From: Molanna angustata
Lineage: Eukaryota; Arthropoda; Insecta; Trichoptera; Molannidae
DNA length: 64,000 bases
Assembly (NCBI GenBank): GCA_963576475.1
Contig: OY754980.1
Coordinates: 398,751-462,750 of the forward strand
Reading direction: 5' to 3'
Below are positions 1 through 10,989 of this stretch, piece by piece; the stretch's first letter is position 1; the number at the start of each line of letters is the position of its first letter. The position numbers were made by a program, and so were the translations under genes. The notes beneath the pieces are model-generated. The model was not told where the DNA came from. It searched no databases and was given only the letters and a program-made list of their open reading frames with translations.

Positions 1-165
1 CAAGGGTCGCGTAAGAAACAACAGGCAAAATAATATCTTATATCACCCATTCTGAATGTTGCATTTTTTAAATGACACGAGACTGATGTGTGGGTATACA
101 CGCATGTGTCCTGCTTACTTTTAAAAGGTAGTACCTCACATCTGGGATATGTCGTGATGCTATGT
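1..165 (-). repeat. Dispersed repeat rep-E, partial copy
   Basis: Matches, in reverse orientation, a roughly 160-bp repeat whose other copies lie at 17315, 25485, 43628, 45130, 53328, 55376, 58992 and 60530. Shared words are ACGAGACTGRTGTGTGGGTA and a GATATGYCGTGATGSTATG end. There is no coding potential. It is a short non-autonomous element of unknown class (SINE or MITE), and the copy is cut by the window edge. Confidence 0.6.
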
Positions 166-504
166 ACCTGCCTATACCTTACTAATTTGAGAGTTTAAGT
201 AGCAATTAATACTTATAGCTCCAGAATTCAATAGATAGTTAACTCTATTACAATAAATTGTATCGTCTATAGATTCTAGAGAAACCTGGGTCTAAATTTA
301 ATATAATCCTTATTATACGATAAGTAAGTTTTGCAATTATTGTTGACACTCAGCAAGATATTATAGGTACATACATTTGTATCTAGACCACCTACTGACA
401 TACATATACTGTAGGGAAATTTGTGATACATAATAATTAATATTGTACCTGCTGCAATAGAGGGCTCGCTTTCACAAAACAAATCTTGAAAGGTATATTA
501 AATG
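166..504. other. AT-rich stretch, nothing recognised
   Basis: Short open frames occur by chance only. No motif, repeat or RNA gene was recognised. Confidence 0.5.
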
Positions 505-665
505 GGTGGTGGCAGAGCAGTTAGCGCGCCGGGTTAGCAATCTATTGGTCGCGAGTTTGAATCCTGCCACGACCGATTTCGTTCACCCATAGCACAAGAT
601 TCTATGCTTAGTTTAGGGAATGTATGAGGATGTATAAGTACTTATTACAAAGACATATTCATTCT
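505..665 (+). mobile_element. tRNA-derived SINE (SINE-B)
   Basis: An A-box-like TGGCAGAGCAG (510-520) and a B-box-like GAGTTTGAATC (553-563) form a tRNA-related head. A non-tRNA body follows (GACCGATTTCGTTCACCCAT, then AGGGAATGTATGAGGATGTA). Related copies are at 12451, 47183 (reverse) and a truncated triplet at 46350. The paralogues and unrelated body mark it as a SINE rather than a functional tRNA gene. Confidence 0.8.
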
Positions 666-719
666 TAAAAAAAAGCGGTTCGTTGTTCGTTCTCGGAGAG
701 TTTTTCCAATGATTGACCT

Positions 720-830
720 TAGAACCTACAGTGTCTGCTCGCGTTTCCACAGCAAACGTCATGATCGGTCGCACGCATGTCTTATATATTCTGACCTTGC
801 TGTCAATACGCATGCATGTTTTTATTTTTC
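720..830 (-). pseudogene. RTE-like LINE fragment, post-RT region
   Basis: The minus strand encodes KVRIYKTCVRPIMTFAVETR followed by ADT. This block lies just after the RT domain of RTE-like LINEs, and a second version sits at 55245-55369. The frame is lost on both sides, so this is a short dead fragment. Confidence 0.65.
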
Positions 831-869
831 CAGACCATACTTTTTACAAATCGAATACAATTTATTATG

Positions 870-1105
870 ATAAATTGTAATCTTATATAAGAACATCATG
901 TCGGACAGTGTGCGTCGGTTCTCTAAAGAAATTAGTCCGTGATGTTTAGCGGATTGGGTTGAGCTGTTGAATGTTGAATGTTTGTCTTTCTCGATAACCT
1001 AAATATTTTAAGATGTTTGTTTTGAAGCATCTCTACCCTATCTATATAAGTTATGTATCGTGGGTTCCACATAACAAATGCATATTCTAAACAAATATGG
1101 ACATA
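870..1105 (-). pseudogene. LINE C-terminal fragment
   Basis: The minus strand reads LEYAFVMWNPRYITYIDRVE, then LQNKHLKIFRLSRKT. This resembles the LEYASxxWNPxYxxYIxRIE signature that follows the RT domain in jockey/CR1-type LINEs. The frame ends in stops towards 870. Clade assignment is by motif only. Confidence 0.6.
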
Positions 1106-1574
1106 GGCATAATTATTTTATTTTATTTTATTTTATTTTTTAATTAACACATACAACATTAGATAGTTTCATTACATGGATTAATAATACATATGATACA
1201 TCAATTATCTAAATCTAATGTCAATTACATGTGTCAAATACATTTTTGTTTGTGTGTGTAGTGTAAGTAGTAAAGTTTTTTTATTATTTATTTATTTAAT
1301 TATCATTCCGCTTATGTAAGAGAGAGAGTTATCTATTTGTGATATTTTCCGTCGATATTCGTTTGGGGAGTCGTAAAAAATGTCCAAGTGTCATTATGTC
1401 CTCATTAAGTCATTATGTCCTCATTTTTTACTCTATCATATAATATATCGTTCTTTTCTTCTTTCTCATTGGGTGCGGACAGGTTAGTTTCCCGAGAAGC
1501 GATACAAAATAATATGAAAAAACTAAATAAATTTTAATTGGTCCGTGGCAAGGTCTAAAATAATGTGTTGTGTT
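1106..1574. other. AT-rich spacer with TTTTA microsatellite
   Basis: Holds TTTTA repeats near 1117-1142 and simple T-rich sequence. No gene was seen. Confidence 0.5.
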
Positions 1575-1640
1575 GTGAAAAGTGTTGGGTATGTTCTCTC
1601 TGCCTACCCCAATTAGGGAAACAACGTGACAGTACATATA
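1575..1640 (+). mobile_element. LINE-P 3' end relic
   Basis: Contains GTTCTCTCTGCCTACCCC followed by a degraded GGGACATGGCGTGA-like end. That end is the extreme 3' terminus of the LINE at 35223-36800. Only this tail remains. Confidence 0.5.
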
Positions 1641-1689
1641 AAAGTCCTTTAAAAACGAGGGGCTAGTGTTGTTACTTTTAATTAAAATA

Positions 1690-2095
1690 TGTGTCATCAC
1701 GGAATGATCATAAAAATAACACCATGTGCTGCTAACATAAAATTTTTGTCAAAACAAACCGAATGCGTGGAACTAGAGACAACCCTGTTACAGGGATGTC
1801 ACACCAATATTTTTCATTTTCCTCATCATAGTGAAGATATTATTCCACAATTTTCGCTTCCAGGTGTTATCAGCTACTTAAACAATGTCGTCAGACCATC
1901 TTTTAGTGTGTCTTCAACGATTCTTATTTGTCCAAGATCTCCAATGTAATAATCTGGATGCCCATCTAGTATCGTCTATCTGGCCTAGTGTCCAGCCCAT
2001 TGCCACATATATCCAGCAACAAGATCCATTATATCGGCAACCTAGGTATGGCTAGTTACGTCTATTCTCTTATTTTGTCGCGCGGAGACTCACGC
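1690..2095 (-). pseudogene. RTE-like LINE C-terminal remnant
   Basis: The minus strand gives WQWAGH, then in a shifted frame DDTRWASRLLHWRSW and RHTKRWSDDI. This matches the WAGHxxRxxDxRWTxxxxEW and GRPPxRWxDDI pattern at the C-terminus of the intact RTE-type frame at 13343-15394. Stops and frameshifts are present. Confidence 0.65.
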
Positions 2096-2654
2096 CAAGC
2101 ATCTGTGGACACTACTTTTTGCTGTAAGGGTTGTCGTTTCTAAGCCATATGACATTACGAGAAAAGCACATGAATCATACATTTTTCCTTTTAGACACAG
2201 AGGAACTTTTCCCTGTTTTCTAAAAAATGCCTCAATTTACCGAAAGCAGCCCAACCCAGACCTATTTTTCTTGTAATTCTGCCGTTTGATTTTATTTTCC
2301 GAGTTTTTTTTTTATTTAATAAGGATTCCTTTTTATTGACTTTCGTTATCAATCCAAATTACAAAAATTTTATATACCTATGATAAATGATTTGCACCAT
2401 TTGAATGAATGATTGTCATTTATCGAATGAACTTTTTTATCGCTATCTATTGACACTAACGCCGCTTAGAATTCGCCATTGTACCGATTCCTTACCACAT
2501 TTAAAAAAAAAACATCAGTAATAAGTCCCTGGACCGTTTTAGACAGGAGTTATATTAGACAGGAATAATTAATTGTTTTGTTACCAGCAGTGAGTACAAC
2601 ACAACATGAAATCACAGGTGGGCTGATTACGTTACAATTATATTTTTTAACAGA
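2096..2654. other. AT-rich spacer
   Basis: Homopolymer T runs and no convincing coding frame or repeat family. Confidence 0.5.
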
Positions 2655-3000
2655 TTTTTAATTATCTCAACAGAGACGAAGTTGGAATATTTACTGTAGG
2701 AGAACCGGGAAATCAAGGCACCTACAGGGCTTACGACCTGTCATCGGTTGGTTTACGTGATCACTTTATGCGCTTGCGCAACGTTCACCAATTATGCCTT
2801 TTTAATGAGATCCCTATCAATTCAATTTTGAAAGTTCTATATATTGTAATACTGAAATTCTTTTCGCTTGAAAATAAGGAATTTTTACTACAGCCATCTA
2901 TGGGTGAAATTATGAACAACAATCTTATTATTTTTTATTTATTTTGTTGTAACGCCATCTATTGAGAGAATTGGTTTTTTTGTAAATAATGAAAGCTACA
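2655..3000 (+). repeat. Dispersed repeat rep-I, copy 1
   Basis: Aligns with 18095-18440 and with the flanks and units of 43765-45110. Landmarks are AGAGACGAAGTTGG, CTTACGACCTGTCATCGG, GGTTTACGTGATCACTTTAT, and two GCCATCTAT blocks near the end. It is noncoding and single-copy here, without the 142-bp amplification seen at 43801. Confidence 0.75.
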
Positions 3001-3230
3001 ACGTTTGCCAATGTTTGCGCATATGCAATAATAAAAATATTCGAAGTTACAATTACTTATGTTATTCTTATTTAATATACTGTTAAATTTTTTTTTTCTA
3101 CATTGCCCATTTATTTAAATATAAAAAATAAAAAATGGCTGTTGAAATATTTTTTATGATTACTTATCATTGTTTTTTTTTTAAATTTGTTCGTTTGAAT
3201 TTGTTACTTATACGATGTTTGTTTTCCTAA

Positions 3231-3655
3231 ATGTTTTCATCAATCAAGACAAAAACAAGCTCAATTAAGAGAAACGTGAGCGACACTCCACTAAACATTT
3301 GGAAAAACCGCTGGACGACCTGTCTAGTTGGTAGAGTTACCTTTTTATTTTTTCCTGACGTAAGGGCGCGATTGAAATCTCCTTGGGTTGTTCCAGACTT
3401 TTGGACTTCTCAATTTCTCACAGGACACGATAACTTTAAAAGCTATCTCCATCGCTTCAATATTGCTCCCTCTTCCTCATGTCAGTTTTGTCAATGTCCG
3501 GACCAAACTTCGGATCACATCCTTTGGGAGTGCTGTTCCCACTCAATTGTGTCCTCTTACAGATCGGAGCTCCTCGTTGCTGTCCGTGGGCCTCTTCAAG
3601 GTCCCATTGGACATGCAGACATGCGGATTAATTTGTTTTTTTGTGAATGAAATTA
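3231..3655 (+). pseudogene. R1-like LINE, C-terminal zinc-knuckle region
   Basis: The 139-residue open frame carries a C-terminal CCHC knuckle (C84, C87, H96, C101), followed by RSELLVAVRGPLQGPIGHAD. This layout is typical of the end of ORF2 in R1/jockey-type non-LTR retrotransposons, where the knuckle is thought to bind nucleic acid. A second copy with the same block is at 20281-20535 and continues to a proper stop. This copy loses the frame after GHADM. The first 30 or so residues are probably unrelated flank. It is a dead 5'-truncated insertion. Confidence 0.75.
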
Positions 3656-3659
3656 ATTA

Positions 3660-4170
3660 TTTATTATAAACATTTTTTTTGTAAAGTCCAAAGTGTAGGT
3701 AAGTTAAGTCTACTTTATACAATTTTTGAAGTGTACACTGACTTATACTAGATTAGAACAGTTACTAGTTGGCCATAACCCGCTCCCTTTGAATTAAATT
3801 TTAATATATTAAGAAAACACTTATATATTTATAAAATAACATATATTTTAGTATATATTCGTACATTAACTAAGTGAATAATATTAATTAAGTTTACATT
3901 TGACATTGTGTCTTGTATACAATTAATAATATGTATCTCTTTGTGAATAAAACAATAGTGTAGGTAATTTATTTAAACACATACAGGCACATACATTACA
4001 CACCTGTGTTTTTGTATAACAACCAACATATCCTTTATCTTCTAAACATCATTTGTTGGTACCTACTCGTATTTTCAATTGTATACATATACTAACATCT
4101 AATTTTTGAAGAACGTAAATACAAACTCAAATGAACATCATTCAAATATGTACCTACACTGTATTGTGTT
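3660..4170. other. AT-rich spacer
   Basis: Many short A/T runs. A TTGGCCATAACCCGC word near 3770 is shared loosely with 27385 and 49915. No gene. Confidence 0.5.
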
Positions 4171-4550
4171 GCTTCTCGGGCAAATAACAGGTACTTATTG
4201 TGTCAAATATTAATTTAACACGCACCTAATAACAAGTTGTCACATTATGAAGACTTAATATTTATCGTCTCACATATCCAGACTGCACTGAAATATTTTT
4301 TTGTTAATAAAACTTAACAAAATTTCATGTTAAAATTAACCACAGTACTATAGTGACTACAAAATATTTGGTTTTGTGCAACAAAATGTTTTGTGCATAT
4401 AGCCAAACAGTACAGTCATAAATAGATAAACTGATAACAAAGGTTTGACTAAAACGCATATACCCAGTTCGGTTGTCATAATATTTTTTTCAGTGCGAAA
4501 ACAATTAAAAAGTGTGTGTCCACCGGGACTCGAACCCGGGACTTTTTGCT
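4171..4550 (-). mobile_element. tRNA-derived SINE (SINE-C), split by a MITE
   Basis: Reverse-strand copy of the SINE at 18554-18790. The body lies at 4171-4284 and the head at 4497-4550. The B box reads GGGACTCGAACCCGGG on the plus strand near 4527. The 212-bp element at 4285-4496 interrupts it exactly. The A-box end is missing or degraded. Confidence 0.75.
4285..4496. mobile_element. Short inverted-repeat element inside SINE-C
   Basis: Begins GCACTGAAATATTTTTTT and ends ATATTTTTTTCAGTGC, so the termini are inverted repeats of about 16 bp. Removing 4285-4496 joins CCAGACT to GAAAAC, which matches the uninterrupted SINE-C at 18640. No target duplication is visible. Superfamily unknown. Confidence 0.6.
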
Positions 4551-4639
4551 CAGATGTCGGATTATTACATGATTGCTAAAGCTAAGCTTATATGTATTTT
4601 TTAACAACAAAATGTTATCTTTACGTACAAGTGCTTTTT

Positions 4640-4800
4640 TTTTACGGCGCAAGCCGATTTACTAATGATATTAATAACACTACTTGAAAATGTGCTTAGC
4701 ACGAAACCGGTCGTAGGTTGTAGTCCTCAAATAAATAGTGGAATTAATTTTAAACAAGTGTTTTTATTTTTATATATTAAAAATATAAATTAATTTAAAT
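4640..4800 (+). repeat. Dispersed repeat rep-J, copy 1
   Basis: Shares ACTTGAAAATGTGCTTAGCA, CGAAACCGGT and a 3' AT-rich tail with 32425-32545. No coding capacity. Confidence 0.65.
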
Positions 4801-5239
4801 GGAATTCCATCAAGAACTGACGATCAAAAAGTTAAATCTAATATTAATAACAATTAAGCACTACAAATAATAACACTCAATTATTATTATTACCATTATA
4901 CACTTCCTCAAAAGAATTAGCAGATCAATGCGTAAATTGTTAATTATTTAAAAGAGCAAAATAAAATGCAACAAACGCATCATCAAGCTTTCAATTGGGA
5001 ATAGTTGACCCACCCAGATACTTAACATTTATTATTATTATTTTTTTTTACTGACTGTCAATATTATAAATAAAATTAAAAAAGTGCAATAGCCAAAAAA
5101 TATGGCAAATGAATGCAAAAAAAATACATGAACTAAAAAATAATATATTTTAGAGTAATTAGGATAATTTTTGAATTTACCAAAAACAATTTTGTACAAG
5201 TTTCAAATAGGAAGTACACAAAAGAAATATCGGATTTTT
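4801..5239. other. AT-rich spacer
   Basis: Starts with GGAATTCCATCAAGAACTG, a word echoed at 42607. Otherwise simple AT-rich sequence. Confidence 0.45.
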
Positions 5240-5415
5240 TTATTTAATAATAATAAACACTGCCTTGCACCCTGCGCAAGTGGCGATTTTATTGCCGTAT
5301 GGCAATTTCGCAAGCCCGGAGAATCAGTATTTGCGTGAGAAATGAATTTAAATAAATTTCTCCTATGCTGGGTAATCAAACCCAGGGCGCCCGCACAGAA
5401 CCAACGGCTTATTTA
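5240..5415 (-). mobile_element. SINE-D copy
   Basis: Reverse copy of a SINE whose 3' body reads GCCATACGGCAATAAA-type sequence, then CACTTGCGCAGGGTGCAA, with an ATT-rich tail at 5240-5260. A degraded B-box-like GGGTTTGATTACC lies near 5375 on the minus strand. Related pieces are at 19772, 28375, 38905, 39320, 46078 and 61665. Confidence 0.65.
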
Positions 5416-6036
5416 ATTAGTAGGTATGGGAAAATGACTTTAAAAATATAATTAAAATCTTTCATAGAATATCAAGTGTATATATTTCTTTGCTTTTAAG
5501 TATTTTTTACAATAGTGTCTTTCCATTTATTATTATCATTGAATTATTTTTTTGTTTTCCAATTTTTTTCAAATTTATTTCCTTAATAGGTACTTATAAT
5601 ATTTTTGTATTTTACCAGGAAGCAACTCTTTATTACATTTTAAACAAATTATTTGCTATTCTGTGCTCTTTACATTAACCTTGAAATGTAGGTATAATAA
5701 TTAAGCTAAGTACCTATACTTTACCAGCGGAAACTCAACTAATGCATTAATTAATTATAATCTTAAAATTGTATTTTTCAAACTTGCCACATCATGACAT
5801 TTTATTTTCTCTCAACCGCAACTAACCCGCATACCACGGTGATCGTCGACACCCGTCATAGGACGGTGCAGTAATTTGAATTTACCAACTACTTTTGTAT
5901 AAATATAATACCTATCTTAGCATTAAAATTATTCTATTAAAATAGTATTAAATTATTTTAGTATTTTGTAGTAGTATTAAGTTACTAATTCTAGTAGAAT
6001 TGTGTATTAATTATTAAGTAATAGTATTAAGTTTTT
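5416..6036. other. AT-rich flank of the satellite
   Basis: Close to the array there are degenerate TAGTATTAAG words. No gene was seen. Confidence 0.5.
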
Positions 6037-7534
6037 GTGTACACTGAGAATACATAATATTTCCAAGAAGCTCCTTATTTTAGACAGTAGCTAAGGCTGT
6101 GTATCAAGGATATATAAATTATTGTGTACACTGAGAATACATAATATTTCCAAGAAGCTCCTTATTTTAGACAGTAGCTAAGGCTGTGTATCAAGGATAT
6201 ATAAATTATTGTGTACACTGAGAATACATAATATTTCCAAGAAGCTCCTTATTTTAGACAGTAGCTAAGACTGTGTATCAAGGATATATAAATTATTGTG
6301 TACACTGAGAATACATAATATTTCCAAGAAGCTCCTTATTTTAGACAGTAGCTAAGGCTGTGTATCAAGGATATATAAATTATTGTGTACACTGAGAATA
6401 CATAATATTTCCAAGAAGCTCCTTATTTTAGACAGTAGCTAAGGCTGTGTATCAAGGATATATAAATTATTGTGTACACTGAGAATACATAATATTTCCA
6501 AGAAGCTCCTTATTTTAGACAGTAGCTAAGGCTGTGTATCAAGGATATATAAATTATTGTGTACACTGAGAATACATAATATTTCCAAGAAGCTCCTTAT
6601 TTTAGACAGTAGCTAAGGCTGTGTATCAAGGATATATAAATTATTGTGTACACTGAGAATACATAATATTTCCAAGAAGCTCCTTATTTTAGACAGTAGC
6701 TAAGGCTGTGTATCAAGGATATATAAATTATTGTGTACACTGAGAATACATAATATTTCCAAGAAGCTCCTTATTTTAGACAGTAGCTAAGGCTGTGTAT
6801 CAAGGATATATAAATTATTGTGTACACTGAGAATACATAATATTTCCAAGAAGCTCCTTATTTTAGACAGTAGCTAAGGCTGTGTATCAAGGATATATAA
6901 ATTATTGTGTACACTGAGAATACATAATATTTCCAAGAAGCTCCTTATTTTAGACAGTAGCTAAGGCTGTGTATCAAGGATATATAAATTATTGTGTACA
7001 CTGAGAATACATAATATTTCCAAGAAGCTCCTTATTTTAGACAGTAGCTAAGGCTGTGTATCAAGGATATATAAATTATTGTGTACACTGAGAATACATA
7101 ATATTTCCAAGAAGCTCCTTATTTTAGACAGTAGCTAAGGCTGTGTATCAAGGATATATAAATTATTGTGTACACTGAGAATACATAATATTTCCAAGAA
7201 GCTCCTTATTTTAGACAGTAGCTAAGGCTGTGTATCAAGGATATATAAATTATTGTGTACACTGAGAATACATAATATTTCCAAGAAGCTCCTTATTTTA
7301 GACAGTAGCTAAGGCTGTGTATCAAGGATATATAAATTATTGTGTACACTGAGAATACATAATATTTCCAAGAAGCTCCTTATTTTAGACAGTAGCTAAG
7401 GCTGTGTATCAAGGATATATAAATTATTGTGTACACTGAGAATACATAATATTTCCAAGAAGCTCCTTATTTTAGACAGTAGCTAAGGCTGTGTATCAAG
7501 GATATATAAATTATTGTGTACACTGAGAATACAT
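6037..7534 (+). repeat. 87-bp satellite array, left block
   Basis: Units begin GTGTACACTGAGAATACAT, with starts at 6037, 6124, 6211 and so on to 7516: 17 full units plus the first 19 bp of the next. Units are almost identical, with one visible substitution (AAGACTG for AAGGCTG) in the third. The block ends at ACAT (7531-7534), where the LTR retrotransposon begins. The phase resumes exactly at 10990. Confidence 0.97.
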
Positions 7535-8227
7535 TGTGGCAGACCACATCTCGAAATTTCTTTCGAGCGCGCGCCTAGCGACGGCAAGTACATTTGTTTA
7601 TCGCTAGGCCGAGTTCATCGCCCGCAACGTCAAACAAGTGACAATACTCCTCAACTGGGTATGACACTTCAAATAAATAAGTCTAGAAAGTTCGAGGACA
7701 TTGAACTTGCTACCCCCAGCGCAGCACTATTTAAGGGAGTCTACACCTCTACACGTCGTCACTTCATTTCCGTATTTCCGTCACTTCGATTCGTCACATC
7801 ACGCCGCCGTTCTCGACCACGCCGTCTCGCCGACACTTCGTCTCTCGACCACCGGTCATCTCTCGACCTCGTGAGCACGATGGTACTTCACCATGCGAAG
7901 ATTCGGACACTTCGAACACACCCGCTAACTCGCTCGTTATACCTACTCATCGTGAGAAAATTCCTTTGTAAGTTATTTCATCAATTGTAAATTTACCCTT
8001 AAGCAAACTATTAATTGTGATCAATATACTCATTGTTACTTTTGACCATTCTTTCTTCTTCTCTCTAAACCACTGTCCTTGTGTTCTTATTTCAAATCAT
8101 ATCCACTTGGGATATAGTAAACTCTCTTTACTGGTAACCCCTCTGGTTACCACCTATATTTAATAGTAACCCCTCTGGTTATTAACTACTTTTGATTGGT
8201 AACCCCTTTGGTTACCAATCAGCTTTA
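7535..8227 (+). repeat. 5' LTR
   Basis: Starts TGTGGCAGACC and ends CAGCTTTA. It pairs with 10297-10989, at equal length, with one visible difference (A at 7960, G at 10722). It contains an inverted repeat GCCTAGCGA/TCGCTAGGC (7573-7581, 7601-7609) and, near its end, three hairpin-forming copies related to GGTAACCCCTCTGGTTACC at 8133-8151, 8165-8183 and 8198-8216. The 3' end is not the canonical CA. Confidence 0.93.
7728..7735 (+). promoter_or_regulatory. Probable TATA box of the LTR
   Basis: TATTTAAG sits in a GC-richer part of the LTR, about 190 bp in, where a retroelement promoter is expected. The same box occurs in the 3' LTR at about 10490. Assigned by motif only. Confidence 0.5.
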
Positions 8228-8228
8228 T

Positions 8229-8241
8229 TGGTGACCCCGAC
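8229..8241 (+). promoter_or_regulatory. Primer binding site matching tRNA-Trp
   Basis: TGGTGACCCCGAC begins 2 nt after the LTR end and is complementary to the 3' end of eukaryotic tRNA-Trp (GUCGGGGUCACCA). This is where minus-strand DNA synthesis would be primed. Confidence 0.85.
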
Positions 8242-10284
8242 TAAGGCGGTGTGGCCAACTAAAGGCCAGTGTGTGCCTATTACCAATTGGATAGGTCAAA
8301 TAAAATTAGTAACCAGAGGGGTTTACTTATATATATCATTAGAATCCTTAGTTAGGTTCTATATTTTTAGACTCCAGAAGGGAAATTAATGCAGAATGAA
8401 CTTCTTGTTGTGACTTGCTGGAAGAGAGGTCACCAGAACAGAAACTGTTCGCTTAAATAGAGTGCGAACTCTATTAAGTATTATAAAAGGTTCCAACAAG
8501 TCACAATCAAGTTAAAGTATTTATAACAGGGTAAAGTCAGAGTAGAGATGAGAAATAACAATTTAAAATGTTAACTTACAAATTTGTATTTAGCACTATC
8601 ACAGATTTTATAAATAAGAAAAATAACAATTTTCACTCGCGAATAAAACTTTAGCAGGTCGATGATTTCGCTAGGAAGTTTGACAGGTAAAGAGATATTT
8701 ACGTACGTTATTTAAATTCATTGCAATCAGAAATATGCTTTTATATATCAAAGCAGCTCGCAAATAATTAATTAAATTATCATCATTTAATATATAAAAT
8801 AGGTACTAATTTCGTGAAATACTTAACTTACCTATTTCATACTTTGTAATTTTGCTTTAAATACCTATTACACTTGGAAACTTGTAAAGAATTTTTGTAC
8901 TTAGACACATTTCAATATTTACCTATTACAAATAGAATATTTTAAACATTTTTTGGACTTTGTTGAAATTCATATTATTTTTTTTTTTTGTTGCATTGTA
9001 TACCAAATTAGATACTTAAATTTATTTTCACTTCTAAAATATATTGTAATCAACTTAATTATTATTGACAAATACTTATCATTGTACATATTATATTTTT
9101 GCAACATGCAACCAACAATATTTTATTTATTCGCTTGCTACAATTGTAAATGTTTATATTATGAAAATTTAAAATTTACAACTGTCAACTGCTGTTACTA
9201 TGTACAACTATAGAAGCAAGATGATCAACGTTATCATCATCATCAGCATCAAACCAAGATGGAAAGCGACATTATCAACATCGATAAATCAAGATGGCAA
9301 ACATTGTCAACGGCACCAAATCAAGATGAACAACATTGGCAACGGCACCAAATCAAAATGGACAACTTCAGCAACAAATGGTTTTCATCAGCAACCAAGA
9401 GCAACACCGACACGCTACAACTCGCTATACTGGCACGTATTCCCAAAGACATCAGACTCACTTGATGCGCGGCAAAGAATGCACAAGCACTCGCTATACT
9501 GGCACGTATTCCCAAAGACATCAGACTCACTTGATGCGCAGCAAAGAATGCACACACAGGCCCCACTGGAGAACTACATACTCCAAAGCTGTCTAACGCA
9601 ATAGACACGCCGCAACTTCAACGCTGGAGAACTACTCCAGAGCTGTCGGACACCCAAATATGAACGCACGCACACATCTCGAGCACACAAAAACTCACCT
9701 CGTCTCATCGCTACGCACGTCTTTGAACGAGGAATGATTTTGTTGGGACGCTGTCCCATCCTTCGTGTTATGCTTATGACTCGCACTCAGTCTCGCATAC
9801 CCAAGGAGCTGCTCAACCACGACAACACGACGTCTACACGACACGGTCAACACGACGCTGTCAACACGTCACTGTCAACACACGCTGTCAACACGACGAC
9901 AGTCAACGAAAACTTCGAAAACGCCAACGCAAGCCAACTGCACAGTTCTGCAAATTCGACAAGAATGTTTAGATGCCAATTACACTGCACAGTTTATCGG
10001 ACTCCACGGACTACACTGACTCCACGGACTCCACAGCTTTGTGTACGAACAAGCCTCACCGACACACTGCAATTGTCAACGGGCTGAACGGGAACACTGT
10101 TTCCAAAGCAATCACATCTTGATCCGTCGCAATCATCATCAGCAACTAGGCAACAGTCCAACTAACACAAGTCTAACCATCTCTCCAAAATTGTAATGAC
10201 TACAAAAATCTTCAGCAACGACTGCCTCAGCTCAGCCACACCATGACGTTCTACCAAGGTATCGTGCCATCTTCGATACCACTT
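8242..10284 (+). other. Interior of the LTR element, noncoding
   Basis: The first half (to about 9190) is AT-rich and featureless, apart from a reverse-oriented AGTAACCAGAGGGGT motif near 8308. The second half (9190-10284) is A/C-rich and built from degenerate short repeats: ATCAARATGG words at 9240-9370, a tandem 69-bp duplication starting at 9421 and 9490 (CTCGCTATACTGGCACGTAT), and GTCAACACG words at 9845-9905. Open frames here follow the repeats and show no retroviral-type domain. It may be a decayed gag or purely structural sequence. Confidence 0.75.
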
Positions 10285-10296
10285 GGAGGGGAGGAA
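10285..10296 (+). promoter_or_regulatory. Polypurine tract
   Basis: GGAGGGGAGGAA ends exactly at the first base of the 3' LTR. That is the expected place and composition for the plus-strand primer of an LTR retrotransposon. Confidence 0.85.
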
Positions 10297-10989
10297 TGTG
10301 GCAGACCACATCTCGAAATTTCTTTCGAGCGCGCGCCTAGCGACGGCAAGTACATTTGTTTATCGCTAGGCCGAGTTCATCGCCCGCAACGTCAAACAAG
10401 TGACAATACTCCTCAACTGGGTATGACACTTCAAATAAATAAGTCTAGAAAGTTCGAGGACATTGAACTTGCTACCCCCAGCGCAGCACTATTTAAGGGA
10501 GTCTACACCTCTACACGTCGTCACTTCATTTCCGTATTTCCGTCACTTCGATTCGTCACATCACGCCGCCGTTCTCGACCACGCCGTCTCGCCGACACTT
10601 CGTCTCTCGACCACCGGTCATCTCTCGACCTCGTGAGCACGATGGTACTTCACCATGCGAAGATTCGGACACTTCGAACACACCCGCTAACTCGCTCGTT
10701 ATACCTACTCATCGTGAGAAAGTTCCTTTGTAAGTTATTTCATCAATTGTAAATTTACCCTTAAGCAAACTATTAATTGTGATCAATATACTCATTGTTA
10801 CTTTTGACCATTCTTTCTTCTTCTCTCTAAACCACTGTCCTTGTGTTCTTATTTCAAATCATATCCACTTGGGATATAGTAAACTCTCTTTACTGGTAAC
10901 CCCTCTGGTTACCACCTATATTTAATAGTAACCCCTCTGGTTATTAACTACTTTTGATTGGTAACCCCTTTGGTTACCAATCAGCTTTA
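10297..10989 (+). repeat. 3' LTR
   Basis: Second copy of the 693-bp LTR, followed directly by the ACAT target duplication and the resumed 87-bp array. The long frame inside both LTRs is the same sequence read twice and has no recognisable protein, so it is not called a gene. Confidence 0.93.

Larger units (their letters stand above)
7535..10989 (+). mobile_element. Noncoding LTR retrotransposon in the satellite
   Basis: A complete 3455-bp element bounded by 4-bp target duplications ACAT (7531-7534 and 10990-10993). Order: 693-bp LTR, tRNA-Trp-type primer site, about 2.07-kb interior, purine tract, 693-bp LTR. The interior has no gag, protease, RT, RNase H or integrase frame, so the element must move with proteins from a relative, like LARD/TRIM elements. 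A tRNA-Trp primer site is known from CsRn1-type Ty3/gypsy elements, so that group is the best guess. The LTRs differ at one position by eye, which implies a very recent insertion. Confidence 0.9.

Noticed and set aside
6037..7534. CRISPR array
   Set aside because: 87-bp units are contiguous without unique spacers, in a eukaryotic transposon-rich context.
7514..7990. 158-codon plus-strand frame, repeated at 10243-10752
   Set aside because: Both lie in the two LTRs and are the same sequence read twice; no protein domain, and the start codons fall in different flanks.
9200..9604. 134-codon frame as a possible gag gene
   Set aside because: The residues follow the short DNA repeats and the 69-bp duplication; no major-homology-region or zinc-knuckle motif.
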